A program made the translations under genes and the position numbers. This document shows, in pieces, positions 9,401-18,100 of a DNA stretch of 64,000 bases. Source of the stretch: Herbihabitans rhizosphaerae (GTDB lineage Bacteria; Actinomycetota; Actinomycetes; Mycobacteriales; Pseudonocardiaceae). A model generated the notes under the pieces. The model had not been told where the DNA came from. It ran no database searches and worked only from the letters and a program-made list of their open reading frames with translations. Numbering within the stretch: the first letter of the stretch is position 1; each line of letters opens with the position of its first letter. The DNA is taken from NCBI RefSeq assembly GCF_004216555.1, contig NZ_SGWQ01000011.1:186001-250000 (forward strand). The letters are read 5' to 3'.

Positions 9401-10156
9401 CTGCTGGAACGTCATGTCCTCGCAGCCCTTGATGGCGGCGACGACGAGCGTCCGGTTGCCGTCCTTGCCCTTCATGTCGATCGCGAGACCGAAGTTGACG
9501 TGGTCCGGCGTCACGATGCCCGGCTTGCCGTTGATCTCGGCGTAGTGCCGGTTCATGTTCGGGTAGGCGTGCAGCGCGCGCACCATCGCGTAACCGATGA
9601 TGTGCGTGAACGAGACCTTGCCGCCTCGGGTGCGCTTGAGGTGGTTGTTGATCACGATGCGGTTGTCGGAGAGCAGCTTCGCCGGGACCGCGCGCACACT
9701 CGTCGCCGTCGGAACGGTGAGCGAGGTGTTCATGTTCTTCGCGATCAGCGCGGCGGCGCCACGCAGCGCCTTGCCGTTCTCGGTGGCCTTGGCCGGCTCT
9801 TTGGACGCCGACTGAGCCGGGGCCTTGGCCGGGGCGGCGGCGGGCTTGGCGGCCGCGGTGGCCGCCGGGCGCGCGGTACTGGCCGGCACCTGGCCGTTGT
9901 CGGACGACTCGGTGGGCGGTGAGCCACCGGACGGCGGCTTGGTCGCGGTCGTCGTCTCCGTCGCGGCGGGCTTCGGGGTACCAACGTCAGCGGCCGAGTT
10001 CTTCTCGGTGGTCCCGGTCCTCGGTGTGGGCTTGTAGTCCGCGAAGAAGTCATGCCACGCGGGGTCTACTGACGACGGGTCCGCCAGGAACTGCTCGTAC
10101 ATCTCTTCGACGAGCCACTCGTTGGGGCCGAACTGTGACGCAGGGCTGCTGGACAC
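6437..10156 (-). CDS. kgd: Multifunctional 2-oxoglutarate decarboxylase/dehydrogenase E1 with succinyltransferase domain
   Basis: 1239 residues from GTG 10156, the length of actinobacterial Kgd (OdhA/SucA). Segment order: short N-terminal E1 tail domain (1-41, with [19 protein letters not shown]); Ala/Pro/Thr/Lys-rich linker (42-128); E2-type succinyltransferase core (about 130-370) with the catalytic [14 protein letters not shown] (His340); then the thiamine-diphosphate E1 module, including [10 protein letters not shown] and the INNQVGFTT half of the cofactor site. There is no lipoyl domain, as expected, since lipoate is borrowed from the pyruvate-dehydrogenase E2. The enzyme feeds 2-oxoglutarate into the TCA cycle; in relatives it is inhibited by the FHA protein GarA/OdhI. 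A DUF6104 gene follows directly. Confidence 0.96.
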   Translation of the reverse strand: MSSSPASQFGPNEWLVEEMYEQFLADPSSVDPAWHDFFADYKPTPRTGTTEKNSAADVGTPKPAATETTTATKPPSGGSPPTESSDNGQVPASTARPAATAAAKPAAAPAKAPAQSASKEPAKATENGKALRGAAALIAKNMNTSLTVPTATSVRAVPAKLLSDNRIVINNHLKRTRGGKVSFTHIIGYAMVRALHAYPNMNRHYAEINGKPGIVTPDHVNFGLAIDMKGKDGNRTLVVAAIKGCEDMTFQQFWQSYEELIRKARSNALTADDFAGTTISLTNPGGIGTVHSVPRLQAGQGAIIGVGAMEYPAPFQGASERTLVEMGVSKIITLTSTYDHRIIQGAESGEFLGRIHKLLLGEDGFYDDIFTSLRIPYEPIRWTEDIAEGPVDKTARVLGLIDAFRTRGHLMADTDPLNYRQRKHKDLDVLTHGLTLWDLDREFAVGGFAGKDHMKLRDVLGVLRDSYCRTVGVEYTYILDPDERQWIQDRVEVRHEKPAQAVQKYILSKLNAAEAFETFLQTKYVGQKRFSLEGGESVIPLLDTILDKSAEYDLDEVVIGMPHRGRLNVLANIVGKPIAQIFQEFEGNLDPGQAHGSGDVKYHLGAEGKYFRMFGDGEVQVSLTANPSHLETVDPVLEGIVRAKQDMLDKGDSSGGFSVLPVALHGDAAFAGQGVVAETLNLALLRGYRTGGTVHVIINNQVGFTTAPEHSRSSQYATDVAKMIQAPVFHVNGDDPEACYWVARLAMDYRQTFNKDVVVDLVCYRRRGHNEGDDPSMTQPAMYDIIDTKRSVRKGYTEALIGRGDISVDEAEKALKDFSSQLEHVFNEVRELERHPVMASPSVESEQQVPAKVPTAIGKDMLERIADAHVNLPDGFSPHPRVRPVLERRAKMAREGDIDWAFAELLAFGSLNLEGRLVRLAGQDSRRGTFTQRHSVIIDRKSGKEFTPLQNLSEDQGRFLVYDSALSEYAALGFEYGYSVANPEALVLWEAQFGDFVNGAQSVIDEYISSSEAKWGQVSDVAMLLPHGHEGQGPDHTSGRIERWLQLCAEGSMTIALPSTPANYFHLLRRHALDGVQRPLVVFTPKSMLRNKAAVSPVEDFTHARFSSVLDDPNMANPAGVRKVLFVSGKLYYELAAEKVKRDAQDTAVVRIEQLYPVPKKKLEAVLERYANADDFRWVQEEPANQGAWPFYGLHLRELFGERLANVTRVSRRPMSAPSAGSSKVHELEQRSIINKAFD

Positions 10157-10302
10157 GGCTGGCGTTCGCCTCTATCCATCTCGATCTTGGTAGTGACACA
10201 CTCTTACACCAGGCTAGTCCCCGGATCGCACCGGGTGGGAGTCGGTCGAGGCCCCGCACGCGGGTGATCTTGCGGTATCCGTCACTGAATCGATTGGGCG
10301 TG

Positions 10303-10749
10303 GTGAAGTCGCTGACCAGGGAACGGCGGCTGCGTCTGGCGCAGTACTTGGAAGCCGAGGCGTTGGCGAAGAAGCTGCCCGCGATGCGGGTGCGGGAGTA
10401 CCTCGACTGGCTGGCGATCCCGGAGTGGATCGCACCGGCACTGGCGGCGACGAGACGCACCGGCGCCGAGCCGGACGAGGTGCTGCCGGAGAGATCCGAG
10501 GACGCCGAGGTGCGGGCGTGGCTGCGGGTGTTCGTGGCGCGCGCGAGCCTCGGCCGGCAACTGCTCGTGGCGAGCGGCATCGAGCGGTTCCCGTGGCTGT
10601 CCTGTGAGGCGCGCTCCAGCGGCTGGCTCGACGAGCTGATCGACGCGAAGGGGTACGGCCCGACGGTGGTCTCCCGCGACCGGGGCGCGCTGGTGGTGTT
10701 CTACCAGGAGGAGCACGAGTACCAGGCGTTCCTCGCGCGCCAGGACTGA
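10303..10749 (+). CDS. Hypothetical protein, about 148 residues
   Basis: The frame runs divergently from kgd. GTG 10303 (or GTG 10300, TTG 10294) is taken as start since the segment just before shows no protein-like pattern; no strong ribosome-binding site decides it. The product is rich in Arg, Leu and Ala: an N-terminal helical part (SLTRERRLRLAQYLEAEALAK), YLDWLAIPEW, and a C-terminal alpha/beta part ending VVFYQEEHEYQAFLARQD. No signal peptide or catalytic motif is visible. Strong third-position GC supports coding. Function unknown. Confidence 0.65.
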   Translation: MKSLTRERRLRLAQYLEAEALAKKLPAMRVREYLDWLAIPEWIAPALAATRRTGAEPDEVLPERSEDAEVRAWLRVFVARASLGRQLLVASGIERFPWLSCEARSSGWLDELIDAKGYGPTVVSRDRGALVVFYQEEHEYQAFLARQD

Positions 10750-10787
10750 ATCCGCTACCCGCGAGTAGTCCGGGTTACGGTGAGCCC

Positions 10788-11963
10788 ATGACCACGGTGG
10801 ACGATCTGCGCGAGCGCACTCGCGCGCTGCTCGCCGAGCACGACCCCGGCGAGGCGCTGGCGTTCCTGCGCGCGCGGTTCGACGCGGGGCTGGCCTGGGT
10901 GCACTTCCCCGAAGGGCTCGGCGGGCTGGGGCTCGCCCGCGAGCTGCAGTCCGTCGTGGACGCCGAGCTGGCGGCGGCCGGCGCGCCGGGCAACGACCCG
11001 GAGAAGATCGGCATCGGGTTGGGCATGGCCGCGCCCACGATCCTGGCGTTCGGCACCGATGAGCAGCGCAAGCGCCTTCTCCGTCCACTGTGGACAGGCG
11101 AGGAGGTGTGGTGCCAGCTGTTCAGCGAACCCGGCGCCGGCTCCGACCTCGCCGCCGTCGGCACCCGCGCGGTCCGCGACGGGGACGGCTGGCGGGTCAC
11201 CGGCCAGAAGGTGTGGACGTCCAACGCGCACAGCGCCAAGTGGGCGATCCTGCTCGCGCGCACCGACCCGGACCTGCCCAAGCACGCCGGGCTCAGCTAC
11301 TTCGTGCTCGACATGACCGATCCCGGTGTCGAGGTCCGGCCGCTGCGCCAGATCACCGGCGAGGCCGAGTTCAACGAGGTGTTCCTGACCGACGCGCACA
11401 TTCCCGACACGCTGCGGCTCGGCGAGGTGGGCAACGGCTGGCGGGTCGCGCAGGCCACGCTGATGAACGAGCGGGTGGCCATCGGCGGGCGCCCGATTCC
11501 GCGCGAGGGCGGCATGATCGGCGTGGTCGCCGGCACCTGGCGCGCCCGTCCCGAGTCGCGCACCGCCGAACTGCACGACCGGCTGCTGCGCGGCTGGGTG
11601 GAGTCGGAAGCGTTGCGCCTTGCGGGAATGCGGCTGCGCCAGCAGCTCGCGGTCGGTGCACCCGGTCCGGAGGGCTCGGCCATGAAGCTGGGCTTCGCGC
11701 GGCTGGCCCAGGAGCTGTCCGGGCTTGAGGTGGAGCTGCTCGCCGAGGACGGCTTGCGCTACGACGACTGGACCCTGCGCCGCCCGGACCGGGTGGAGTT
11801 CACCGGGCGCGAGGCGGGCTACCGGTACCTGCGGGCCAAGGGCAACTCGATCGAGGGCGGCACGTCGGAGATCCTGCGCAACATCATCGCCGAGCGGATT
11901 CTCGGGCTGCCCACCGAGCCGCGCGCCGACAAGGACGTGCCCTGGAAGGACCTGCCGCGATGA
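10788..11963 (+). CDS. Acyl-CoA dehydrogenase, first subunit of a probable heteromeric pair
   Basis: 391 residues with the acyl-CoA dehydrogenase fold: an N-terminal helical domain, the FAD-contacting WCQLFSEPGAGSDLA and WRVTGQKVWTSNA blocks, and the C-terminal SIEGGTSEILRNIIAERILGLP. Residues GGT occupy the place where MCAD-type enzymes have EGT, so the canonical catalytic Glu is not at that position; Glu is one residue earlier. GGTSEI is typical of mycobacterial heteromeric FadE pairs. It is coupled by ATGA to a second dehydrogenase gene, supporting an alpha2beta2 enzyme acting on bulky acyl-CoAs (sterol side chain or similar). Substrate is inferred only from pairing. Confidence 0.88.
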   Translation: MTTVDDLRERTRALLAEHDPGEALAFLRARFDAGLAWVHFPEGLGGLGLARELQSVVDAELAAAGAPGNDPEKIGIGLGMAAPTILAFGTDEQRKRLLRPLWTGEEVWCQLFSEPGAGSDLAAVGTRAVRDGDGWRVTGQKVWTSNAHSAKWAILLARTDPDLPKHAGLSYFVLDMTDPGVEVRPLRQITGEAEFNEVFLTDAHIPDTLRLGEVGNGWRVAQATLMNERVAIGGRPIPREGGMIGVVAGTWRARPESRTAELHDRLLRGWVESEALRLAGMRLRQQLAVGAPGPEGSAMKLGFARLAQELSGLEVELLAEDGLRYDDWTLRRPDRVEFTGREAGYRYLRAKGNSIEGGTSEILRNIIAERILGLPTEPRADKDVPWKDLPR

Positions 11964-13057
11964 CCGATCTACTGTACAGCGACGTCGAGGAGGACCTGCG
12001 GGCGAGCGTGCGCGATCTGCTCGCCGACCGGGTGGACGCGGCGGCGATCCTGGCCAGGTGCGAGACCGGCGAGCCGCACGACCGGGACACCTGGCGGGCG
12101 CTCGCCGAGGTCGGCGTGACCTCTCTGCAGGTGCCCGAGGAGCTCGGCGGCCAGGGCGCGTCGCTGCGGGAAACCGCTGTGGCACAAGAGGAACTGGGCC
12201 GGGCGGTGGCGCCGGTGCCGTTCCTGGGCAGCGCCGTCCTGGCCACCGCCGCGCTGCTCGACTGCGGTGCGGACGACCTGACCAGAGCACTCGCAGAGGG
12301 CACCGCCACAGCCACGCTCGCGGTGTCGCTGGCCACCGCGCCGGGTGCGGCGTTCCCGTCCGGTGTGTCCGTCGTGGGCGGCCGGCTCGGCGGTGTGGTC
12401 CGGGCGGTCGCCGACACCTCGATCGCCGACCTGCTCGTGGTGCCGGCGATCGGTGACGGCGGTCCCGAACTGCACGCCGTGCGGGTGGCCGATGTCGGGG
12501 TGACGATCACGCCGTCGGTGTCGCTGGACCTGACCAGGCCGGTGGCCGACGTGGAGCTGACCGGGGTGGCGTCCGAACGGCTCGCCGGGCCGGACCGCGC
12601 CGAGTCCACTGTGGACAACTCGCTGCTGGTCGGTGCCGGAATGCTTGCCGCGGAACAGGTCGGGCTCGCCGAGTGGTGCGTTCAGTCCACTGTGGACTAT
12701 CTGAGGGAGCGGCACCAGTTCGGCCGGCCGGTCGGCTCGTTCCAGGCGCTCAAGCACCGGCTGGCCGACCTGTGGTCGTCGCTCGTGTCGGCGCGCGCCG
12801 CGTCCCGGTACGCGGCGGACACCCTGGCCACCGGCGATCCTGACGCGCGCATCGCGGTGCACCTCGCCGCGTCGTTCTGCTCGGCGCTGGCCGTGCGGGC
12901 GGCCGAGGAGTGCGTGCAACTGCACGGCGGGATCGGCATGACCTGGGAACACCCGGCGCACCTGTACCTCAAGCGGGCCAAGGCGAACGAGATCGCGCTC
13001 GGCACGCCGGGCACGCACCGTACTCGGTTGGCTCCGCTGGTGGACCTGCCGGCGTAG
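11960..13057 (+). CDS. Acyl-CoA dehydrogenase, second subunit of the pair
   Basis: 365 residues, starting in the ATGA overlap with the first dehydrogenase gene. The fold is recognisable from VTSLQVPEELGGQGASLRET, VDYLRERHQFGRPVGSFQALKHRLAD and the C-terminal CVQLHGGIGMTWEHPAHLYLK. The usual GTSE tail is absent and it ends LGTPGTHRTRLAPLVDLP. Shortened C-terminal subunits of this sort accompany GGTSEI partners in heteromeric dehydrogenases. The central FAD region is weakly conserved, so each heterodimer probably holds fewer active sites than a homotetramer. FAD-dependent alpha,beta-dehydrogenation of an acyl-CoA is the expected role. Confidence 0.86.
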   Translation: MTDLLYSDVEEDLRASVRDLLADRVDAAAILARCETGEPHDRDTWRALAEVGVTSLQVPEELGGQGASLRETAVAQEELGRAVAPVPFLGSAVLATAALLDCGADDLTRALAEGTATATLAVSLATAPGAAFPSGVSVVGGRLGGVVRAVADTSIADLLVVPAIGDGGPELHAVRVADVGVTITPSVSLDLTRPVADVELTGVASERLAGPDRAESTVDNSLLVGAGMLAAEQVGLAEWCVQSTVDYLRERHQFGRPVGSFQALKHRLADLWSSLVSARAASRYAADTLATGDPDARIAVHLAASFCSALAVRAAEECVQLHGGIGMTWEHPAHLYLKRAKANEIALGTPGTHRTRLAPLVDLPA

Positions 13058-13067
13058 GCTGGGACGC

Positions 13068-13247
13068 ATGGGAGCGTTCGGACAGCTTTTCGGCAACGGC
13101 AAGCTCCGCAAGGAGAGCGCCGACGAGGACGGCGGCGGCCAGTGGGGTGACCCGGGTCCGCTCGACCTGGACAGCGGCGTGGTTCGCGTGCCCCGCAAGG
13201 AATCCCAGCCGCCCGCGGAGGACGAGCAGGCCGAGGACGCCGAGTAA
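13068..13247 (+). CDS. Small acidic hypothetical protein
   Basis: 59 residues starting ATG 13068, ten bases after the acyl-CoA dehydrogenase stop. It begins MGAFGQLFGNGKLRKES, has a GGGQWGDPGPLDLDSGVVRVPRK middle and ends in an acidic DEQAEDAE tail. The ribosome-binding site is weak, so it may rely on coupling. No domain is recognised; low complexity makes homology hard to judge. Confidence 0.55.
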   Translation: MGAFGQLFGNGKLRKESADEDGGGQWGDPGPLDLDSGVVRVPRKESQPPAEDEQAEDAE

Positions 13248-13297
13248 AGCCGAGAAAATCGGAGGCGCCACGCCGCGCCGCTGGTTAACGTGCCGGT

Positions 13298-14209
13298 GTG
13301 ACGCTGACTGTTCGTGACTTCCGACCGTCCGATGTGGAGGCTGCCTCCGCAGCGGTGCGGGCCGGTGTGCCACACCTGGCCATCGGGCGACCGGAGATGT
13401 TCCTCTGGTTGGTCGAGAACGCGCCCGCGGCGCAGCGGCTGCGCGCGTTCGTGGCCGAGCTGGACGGTCAGGTCGTCGGCGTCGTGCGCGCGAACCTGCA
13501 CAACGAGACCAGCGAGCCGGGGCAGGCGTCGGCCAACCTGACCGTGCACCCCGACCATCGCGGCAAGGGCGCCGGCACCGCGCTGATCACGCGAGCCGAG
13601 GAGTACCTGCGCGAGATCGGCGCCACCCAGATGTACTCGTGGGCCGTGGACGAGCCGCGCGCGCTGGCCTTCGCCGAGCGGCACGGGTTCCGGCTCGGCA
13701 GCGCGGCGACGTTCCAGCGGTTGGACCTCACCGGTGAGCTGCCCGCGATCCCGGCAACCCCGGACGGTATCTCGCTTGCGACGGCGGCCGACTACGCCGA
13801 CGACCCGCGCCCAGTCTACGACGTCGATGTCGAGGCCACCCTGGACGAGCCGAGCGACGTGGACGCGGTCTCCTACTCCGACTGGCTCGCGATGCACTGG
13901 GAGCGCCCGGATCTGGACCGCGAGCTGAGCGTGCTGGCGGTTGCCGACGGCGTGATCGTGGCGTTCACCTCCGCCATGACCGACGGCCGCACTCGGTACT
14001 TCTCCGGCATGACCGGCAGCAGGCGCGCGGTTCGCGGGCAGGGGCTGGCCAAGCTGGTGAAGGCGCACTCGCTGCACCGCGCGCGGGCCGCCGGGTACAC
14101 CGAGGCTTTCACCGGAAACGACCTGACCAACCAGCCGATGCTCGCGATCAACCGCTGGTTCGGCTACCAGCCGGCCCAGGGCGAGCGCCGCGCCATCCGC
14201 GATCTCTGA
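13298..14209 (+). CDS. GNAT family N-acetyltransferase (two GNAT folds)
   Basis: 303 residues from GTG 13298. The N-terminal half has the acetyl-CoA motif A of GNAT enzymes: NLTVHPDHRGKGAGTALITRAEEYLRE (Q/RxxGxG/A present as HRGKGAG at about 87-93). The C-terminal half contains a second GNAT-like pattern (GSRRAVRGQGLAKLVKAHSL, ending in FTGNDLTNQPMLAINRWFGY). Tandem GNAT proteins usually keep one active module. Substrate is unknown. No ribosome-binding site is evident and the transcript may be leaderless. Confidence 0.88.
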   Translation: MTLTVRDFRPSDVEAASAAVRAGVPHLAIGRPEMFLWLVENAPAAQRLRAFVAELDGQVVGVVRANLHNETSEPGQASANLTVHPDHRGKGAGTALITRAEEYLREIGATQMYSWAVDEPRALAFAERHGFRLGSAATFQRLDLTGELPAIPATPDGISLATAADYADDPRPVYDVDVEATLDEPSDVDAVSYSDWLAMHWERPDLDRELSVLAVADGVIVAFTSAMTDGRTRYFSGMTGSRRAVRGQGLAKLVKAHSLHRARAAGYTEAFTGNDLTNQPMLAINRWFGYQPAQGERRAIRDL

Positions 14210-14215
14210 GCGCGA

Positions 14216-15127
14216 TCAGAACGGCGGCACCGAACTGGTGGCGGCGGCGCCACCGTCGCCTCTCTCCGTCGTCTGCAGTTCGATTTCCCAGTTCGAGCTG
14301 GGGTGGAACGGCTCGTCGAACTTCTCGAACCCACAACCCCTTGTGAACCCGCGCCTGCCGGCGTCCCAGTCCACACCGCTCTTGAGGTACACCTCGTAGG
14401 TGCCGGACAGTCCGGTCAGCTTGGTGTTGCTGTTGGCGTGCACGTAGATGGTGGCCTGTGGGATGGCCGGATTTCCGGTCACCGCCGAGACGGCGTAGTC
14501 GCTCGCGGAACCGTTCCTGATCAGCAACTCACCGCTGCCGCGCCGACCGGCCCGCTGCACGATCTCTCCGTTGCGCGCCCTGCGGTTCAGCTCTGGTGGC
14601 GGCGGCGGGATGACCGGTGGCGGTGGCAGCATCTCCGCACCGAACCGCAGGCCGACGTTGGTCAGGCCGGCCTCCAGCCATCCGGGCAGCTCGACGGACC
14701 GGTACGTCAGCAGCTTGGCGCTGGCGAGGTCGATCTCTGGTGTCGGGATGCCACAGATATTGGGCGGGACGCCGGAATTGACCGGCACGTCGATCCGGGT
14801 GGCACCGAGGGCGGTCAGGACGTCCTGGTGTCGCTCGCCCACCTCCGTCGGCGGCTTGACCGGCGCCACGGCCGCCCGCTGCTGATCGAGTACCGCCTGG
14901 AGGTCCTTGCGGGCGGCGGTGAGCTCGGCGACGGTGCCGGTGGCGAGCATCCGCTCGACGGCGGGTCGCACGGTCTGCTCGACACCGGTGAGCATTCGCT
15001 GGTAGTCCGCGAGCGGCATGCCCGCCGAGGAGCCTTCCGCGGCACCGGGCTCGCTGGTGCATCCGGTGGCGCACAACAGAATCGCGCCCGCGACGGCGAG
15101 CGCGGCGATCTTGGTGGTGTCCCCCAT
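14216..15127 (-). CDS. Putative secreted lipoprotein
   Basis: 303 residues from ATG 15127. The N terminus MGDTTKIAALAVAGAILLCATGC gives a lipoprotein signal with lipobox ATGC and Cys23 as the predicted lipidated residue. Mature parts: a helical region (about 30-150), a proline run (PPPPVIPPPPPE, near 195-205), then a beta-rich C-terminal domain with YVHANSNTKLTGLSGTYEVY and FTRGCGFEKFD. That last domain recurs in actinobacterial secreted proteins of unknown function. It would be anchored outside the membrane. No enzyme motif is seen. It lies between a convergent GNAT gene and the exporter. Confidence 0.75.
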   Translation of the reverse strand: MGDTTKIAALAVAGAILLCATGCTSEPGAAEGSSAGMPLADYQRMLTGVEQTVRPAVERMLATGTVAELTAARKDLQAVLDQQRAAVAPVKPPTEVGERHQDVLTALGATRIDVPVNSGVPPNICGIPTPEIDLASAKLLTYRSVELPGWLEAGLTNVGLRFGAEMLPPPPVIPPPPPELNRRARNGEIVQRAGRRGSGELLIRNGSASDYAVSAVTGNPAIPQATIYVHANSNTKLTGLSGTYEVYLKSGVDWDAGRRGFTRGCGFEKFDEPFHPSSNWEIELQTTERGDGGAAATSSVPPF

Positions 15128-15174
15128 GGGCGGAGCGTATGGGCACGCGGCTGGGACCGGTACCGCCGTGCGGG

Positions 15175-18100
15175 TCAGCCGTCGGCGGCGGCTCCGGCGT
15201 GCTCGCGAGTGCCGGCGCGCCACAGGCGGGTGTAGTGCCCGCCGGCGTCGACCAGCTCGGCGTGCGTGCCCTGCTCGACGATCTTCCCGCCGTCCAGCAC
15301 CACGATCCGGTCCGCGCGCGCCGCGGTGGCCAGCCGGTGCGCGACCACGAACGTGGTGCGCGTACTGGCCAGCCGGTCGGCCGCGGCCAGCACGGCCGCC
15401 TCGGTCGAGGGATCGAGCGCCGCGGTCGCCTCGTCCAGCAGCAGCACGTCCGGGTCGACCAGTTCGGCGCGGGCCAGCGCGACGAGCTGCCGTTGCCCGG
15501 CGGACAGGCTCTGCCCGCGCTCGCCGACCTCCTGGCGGAACCCGGACGGCAGCGTGGCCACCATCGGCAGGCCGCCGACCGCCCGTGTCGCCCGCTCGAC
15601 GTCGGCGAGTGGCGCGTCCGGCTCGCCGTAGGCCACGTTCGCCGCGACGTCCCCGGTGAACAGGTGCGCCTCCTGCGGCACCACGCCGAGCCGGTGGTGG
15701 AACGCGGCCGGGTCGTAGCGGCGCAGGTCCACGCCGTCCACGAGAACGGCGCCGTCCGTCGGGTCGTAGAACCGCGCGACCAGCTTCACCAGTGTGGACT
15801 TCCCGGCACCGGTGGCACCGACGAGTGCGACCGTCTCACCGGGACGGACGTGCAGCGAGATCCCTTGCAGCGCTGGGGTTTCCGTACCCGCGTAGGCGAA
15901 CGACACGTCGCGCAGCTCGATCTCGCCGCGCAGCCGGGCCGGCACCGCGACCGGCTCGTCCGGCGCCGGCACCGTGGTCGGGGTGCGCAGCAGGTCGCCG
16001 ATCCGGCGCAGCCCGACGCGCGCCTGCTGGTAGCCGTCGAACACGCCGGACAGTTGCTGCACCGGCGCGAAGAAGAGCCCGAGGTAGAGCAGGAACGCCA
16101 TCAGCACGCCGGGGGACAGCTCGCCGGTGGCCACCCGGTGCGCGCCGACCACGAGCACCGCCGCGCGGGCCACGCCGGACAGCATGTCCACGAACGGGAA
16201 GTACGTCGCGATGTAGCGCTGCGCCCGCGCGCGGATGCGCCGGTAGGCGTCGCTGCGCTCGGCGAACGCCTTGGCCGACACGTCCTCGCGGGTGAACGCC
16301 TGTGACACCCGCAGCCCGGTCACGTTCTCCTGCATGTCCGCGTTCACCGCGCTGACCCGCTCGCGCGCCTCCGCGTACGCCCGGCTGGACAGCCGCTGGA
16401 AGATCACCGTCGCGACGATCACGATGGGCAGCACCGCCAGTGCGACCATGGCCAGCGACAGATCGGTGATCAGCAGCGCGCCGGTCACCCCGACCACGGT
16501 GAGCAGGCTCGCCGTCGCGGTGGTGAGCCCGGTCTGCAGGAACGTGGACAGCGCGTCCACGTCGGTGGTCATCCTGGTCATGATCCGGCCGGCCAGCTCA
16601 CGCTCGTAGTAGTCGAGCCCGAGCCGCTGCAGGTGCGCGTAACTGCGCACGCGCAACAGGAACAGCAGCCGCTCGCCGAGCCGGGTGGTGACCATCGTGT
16701 TCGCCACCGAGGCCAGCCAGCCGACGGCGACCAGCACGGTGGCCAGCAGTGCGGCCGTCCACAGTGGACCGTCGCGGCCGGTGAGCACGCCGGAGTCCAC
16801 GCCGTGCCGCACCAGCGTGGGCAGCCCCATCGACACCAGCGCGTCGGCGATCATCAGCACGCCGGCCAGCGCCAACGCGGCACGCACCGGGCGCAGCAGC
16901 CGGCGCAGCCGGAAACCGGGATCCGGCGCGGTCGGGTCCTCGCCGTCCAGTCGCGGCCGCTCCTCGGCGGGCGGCAGCGCGCGCACCTGGTCGAGGAGTT
17001 CGGCCGTGGGTGGCAGCGCGCCGATCGTCGTGCCGCCGCCACCGCCGCGCCCGCCGGGGAGCCGCCCGCCGCCCGAGGTGCGCAGCGCCGCCGACGCGGT
17101 GGCCGCCTCGGGTTCGTCGGCCGGCTCCGGCCACAGCGCCGGTGTCACGCCCTCGTCGTCCGGCTCCAGATCGGCGGCCGCGCGGCGGTGCGGGTCCTCG
17201 ATCGCCTCGCCCGGCCCGGACAGCAGGCACCGGTACAGCTCACAGCGCGCGGTCAGCTCCTCGTGCGTGCCGACGTCGACGAGCTTTCCCTTGTCCAGCA
17301 CGGCGATCCGGTTCGCCAGGGCCAGTGTGGACCGGCGGTGCGCGATCAGCAGCGTGGTGCGCTCGGCGGTGACCGCGCGCAGCGTGTCGTGGATGGCCGC
17401 TTCCGTCGAGGCGTCGACCGCCGAGGTCGCGTCGTCCAGCACGAGCACCCGGGGGTCGCTGAGCAGCGCGCGGGCCAGTGCCACCCGCTGGCGCTGCCCG
17501 CCGGACAGGGTGAGCCCCCGCTCGCCGACCACCGTGTCGTACCCGTCGGGCAGGTCGGCGATGAACTCGTCGGCCTGCGCGGCCACCGCGGCGGCGCGCA
17601 CCTCCTCGGCGGTGGCGTCCGGACTGCCGTAGGCGATGTTGGCGAACACCGTGTCGGAGAAGAGAAAGGCCTCCTCGAACACCACGCCCAGCGCGCCGCG
17701 CAGCGAGGCGATCTCGAGGTCGCGGACGTCCGTCTGTCCGATGTGGACACTGCCGGACTGGACGTCGTAGAACCGGGGGAGCAGCAGCGAGACGGTCGAC
17801 TTGCCCGAGCCGGCCGTACCGACCAGCGCCAGTGTCTCGCCCGGGTCGACGTGCAGGCTCACCCCGTCCAGCACCGGCTCGCTGCGCGTGTAGCCGAAGC
17901 GCACGTCGCGCAGCTCGACCGCGAGCGGCCCGTCCGGCACCTTCGCCGCGTCCGGCTTCTCCCGCACGTCCGGCTGCGAGTCGATCAGCTCGTACACCCG
18001 CTCCACGCCGGCCCGCGCGAGTTGCGCGTTGATCAGCAGGGCGGACAGCAGGCGGGTCGGGCCGACCAGGTTCGTCACGTACGCGGCGAACGCCAGGAAC

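Noticed and set aside
11969-14077. A 702-codon minus-strand frame opposite the acyl-CoA dehydrogenase and GNAT genes
   Set aside because: Antisense shadow of two well-supported genes, with no start signal.
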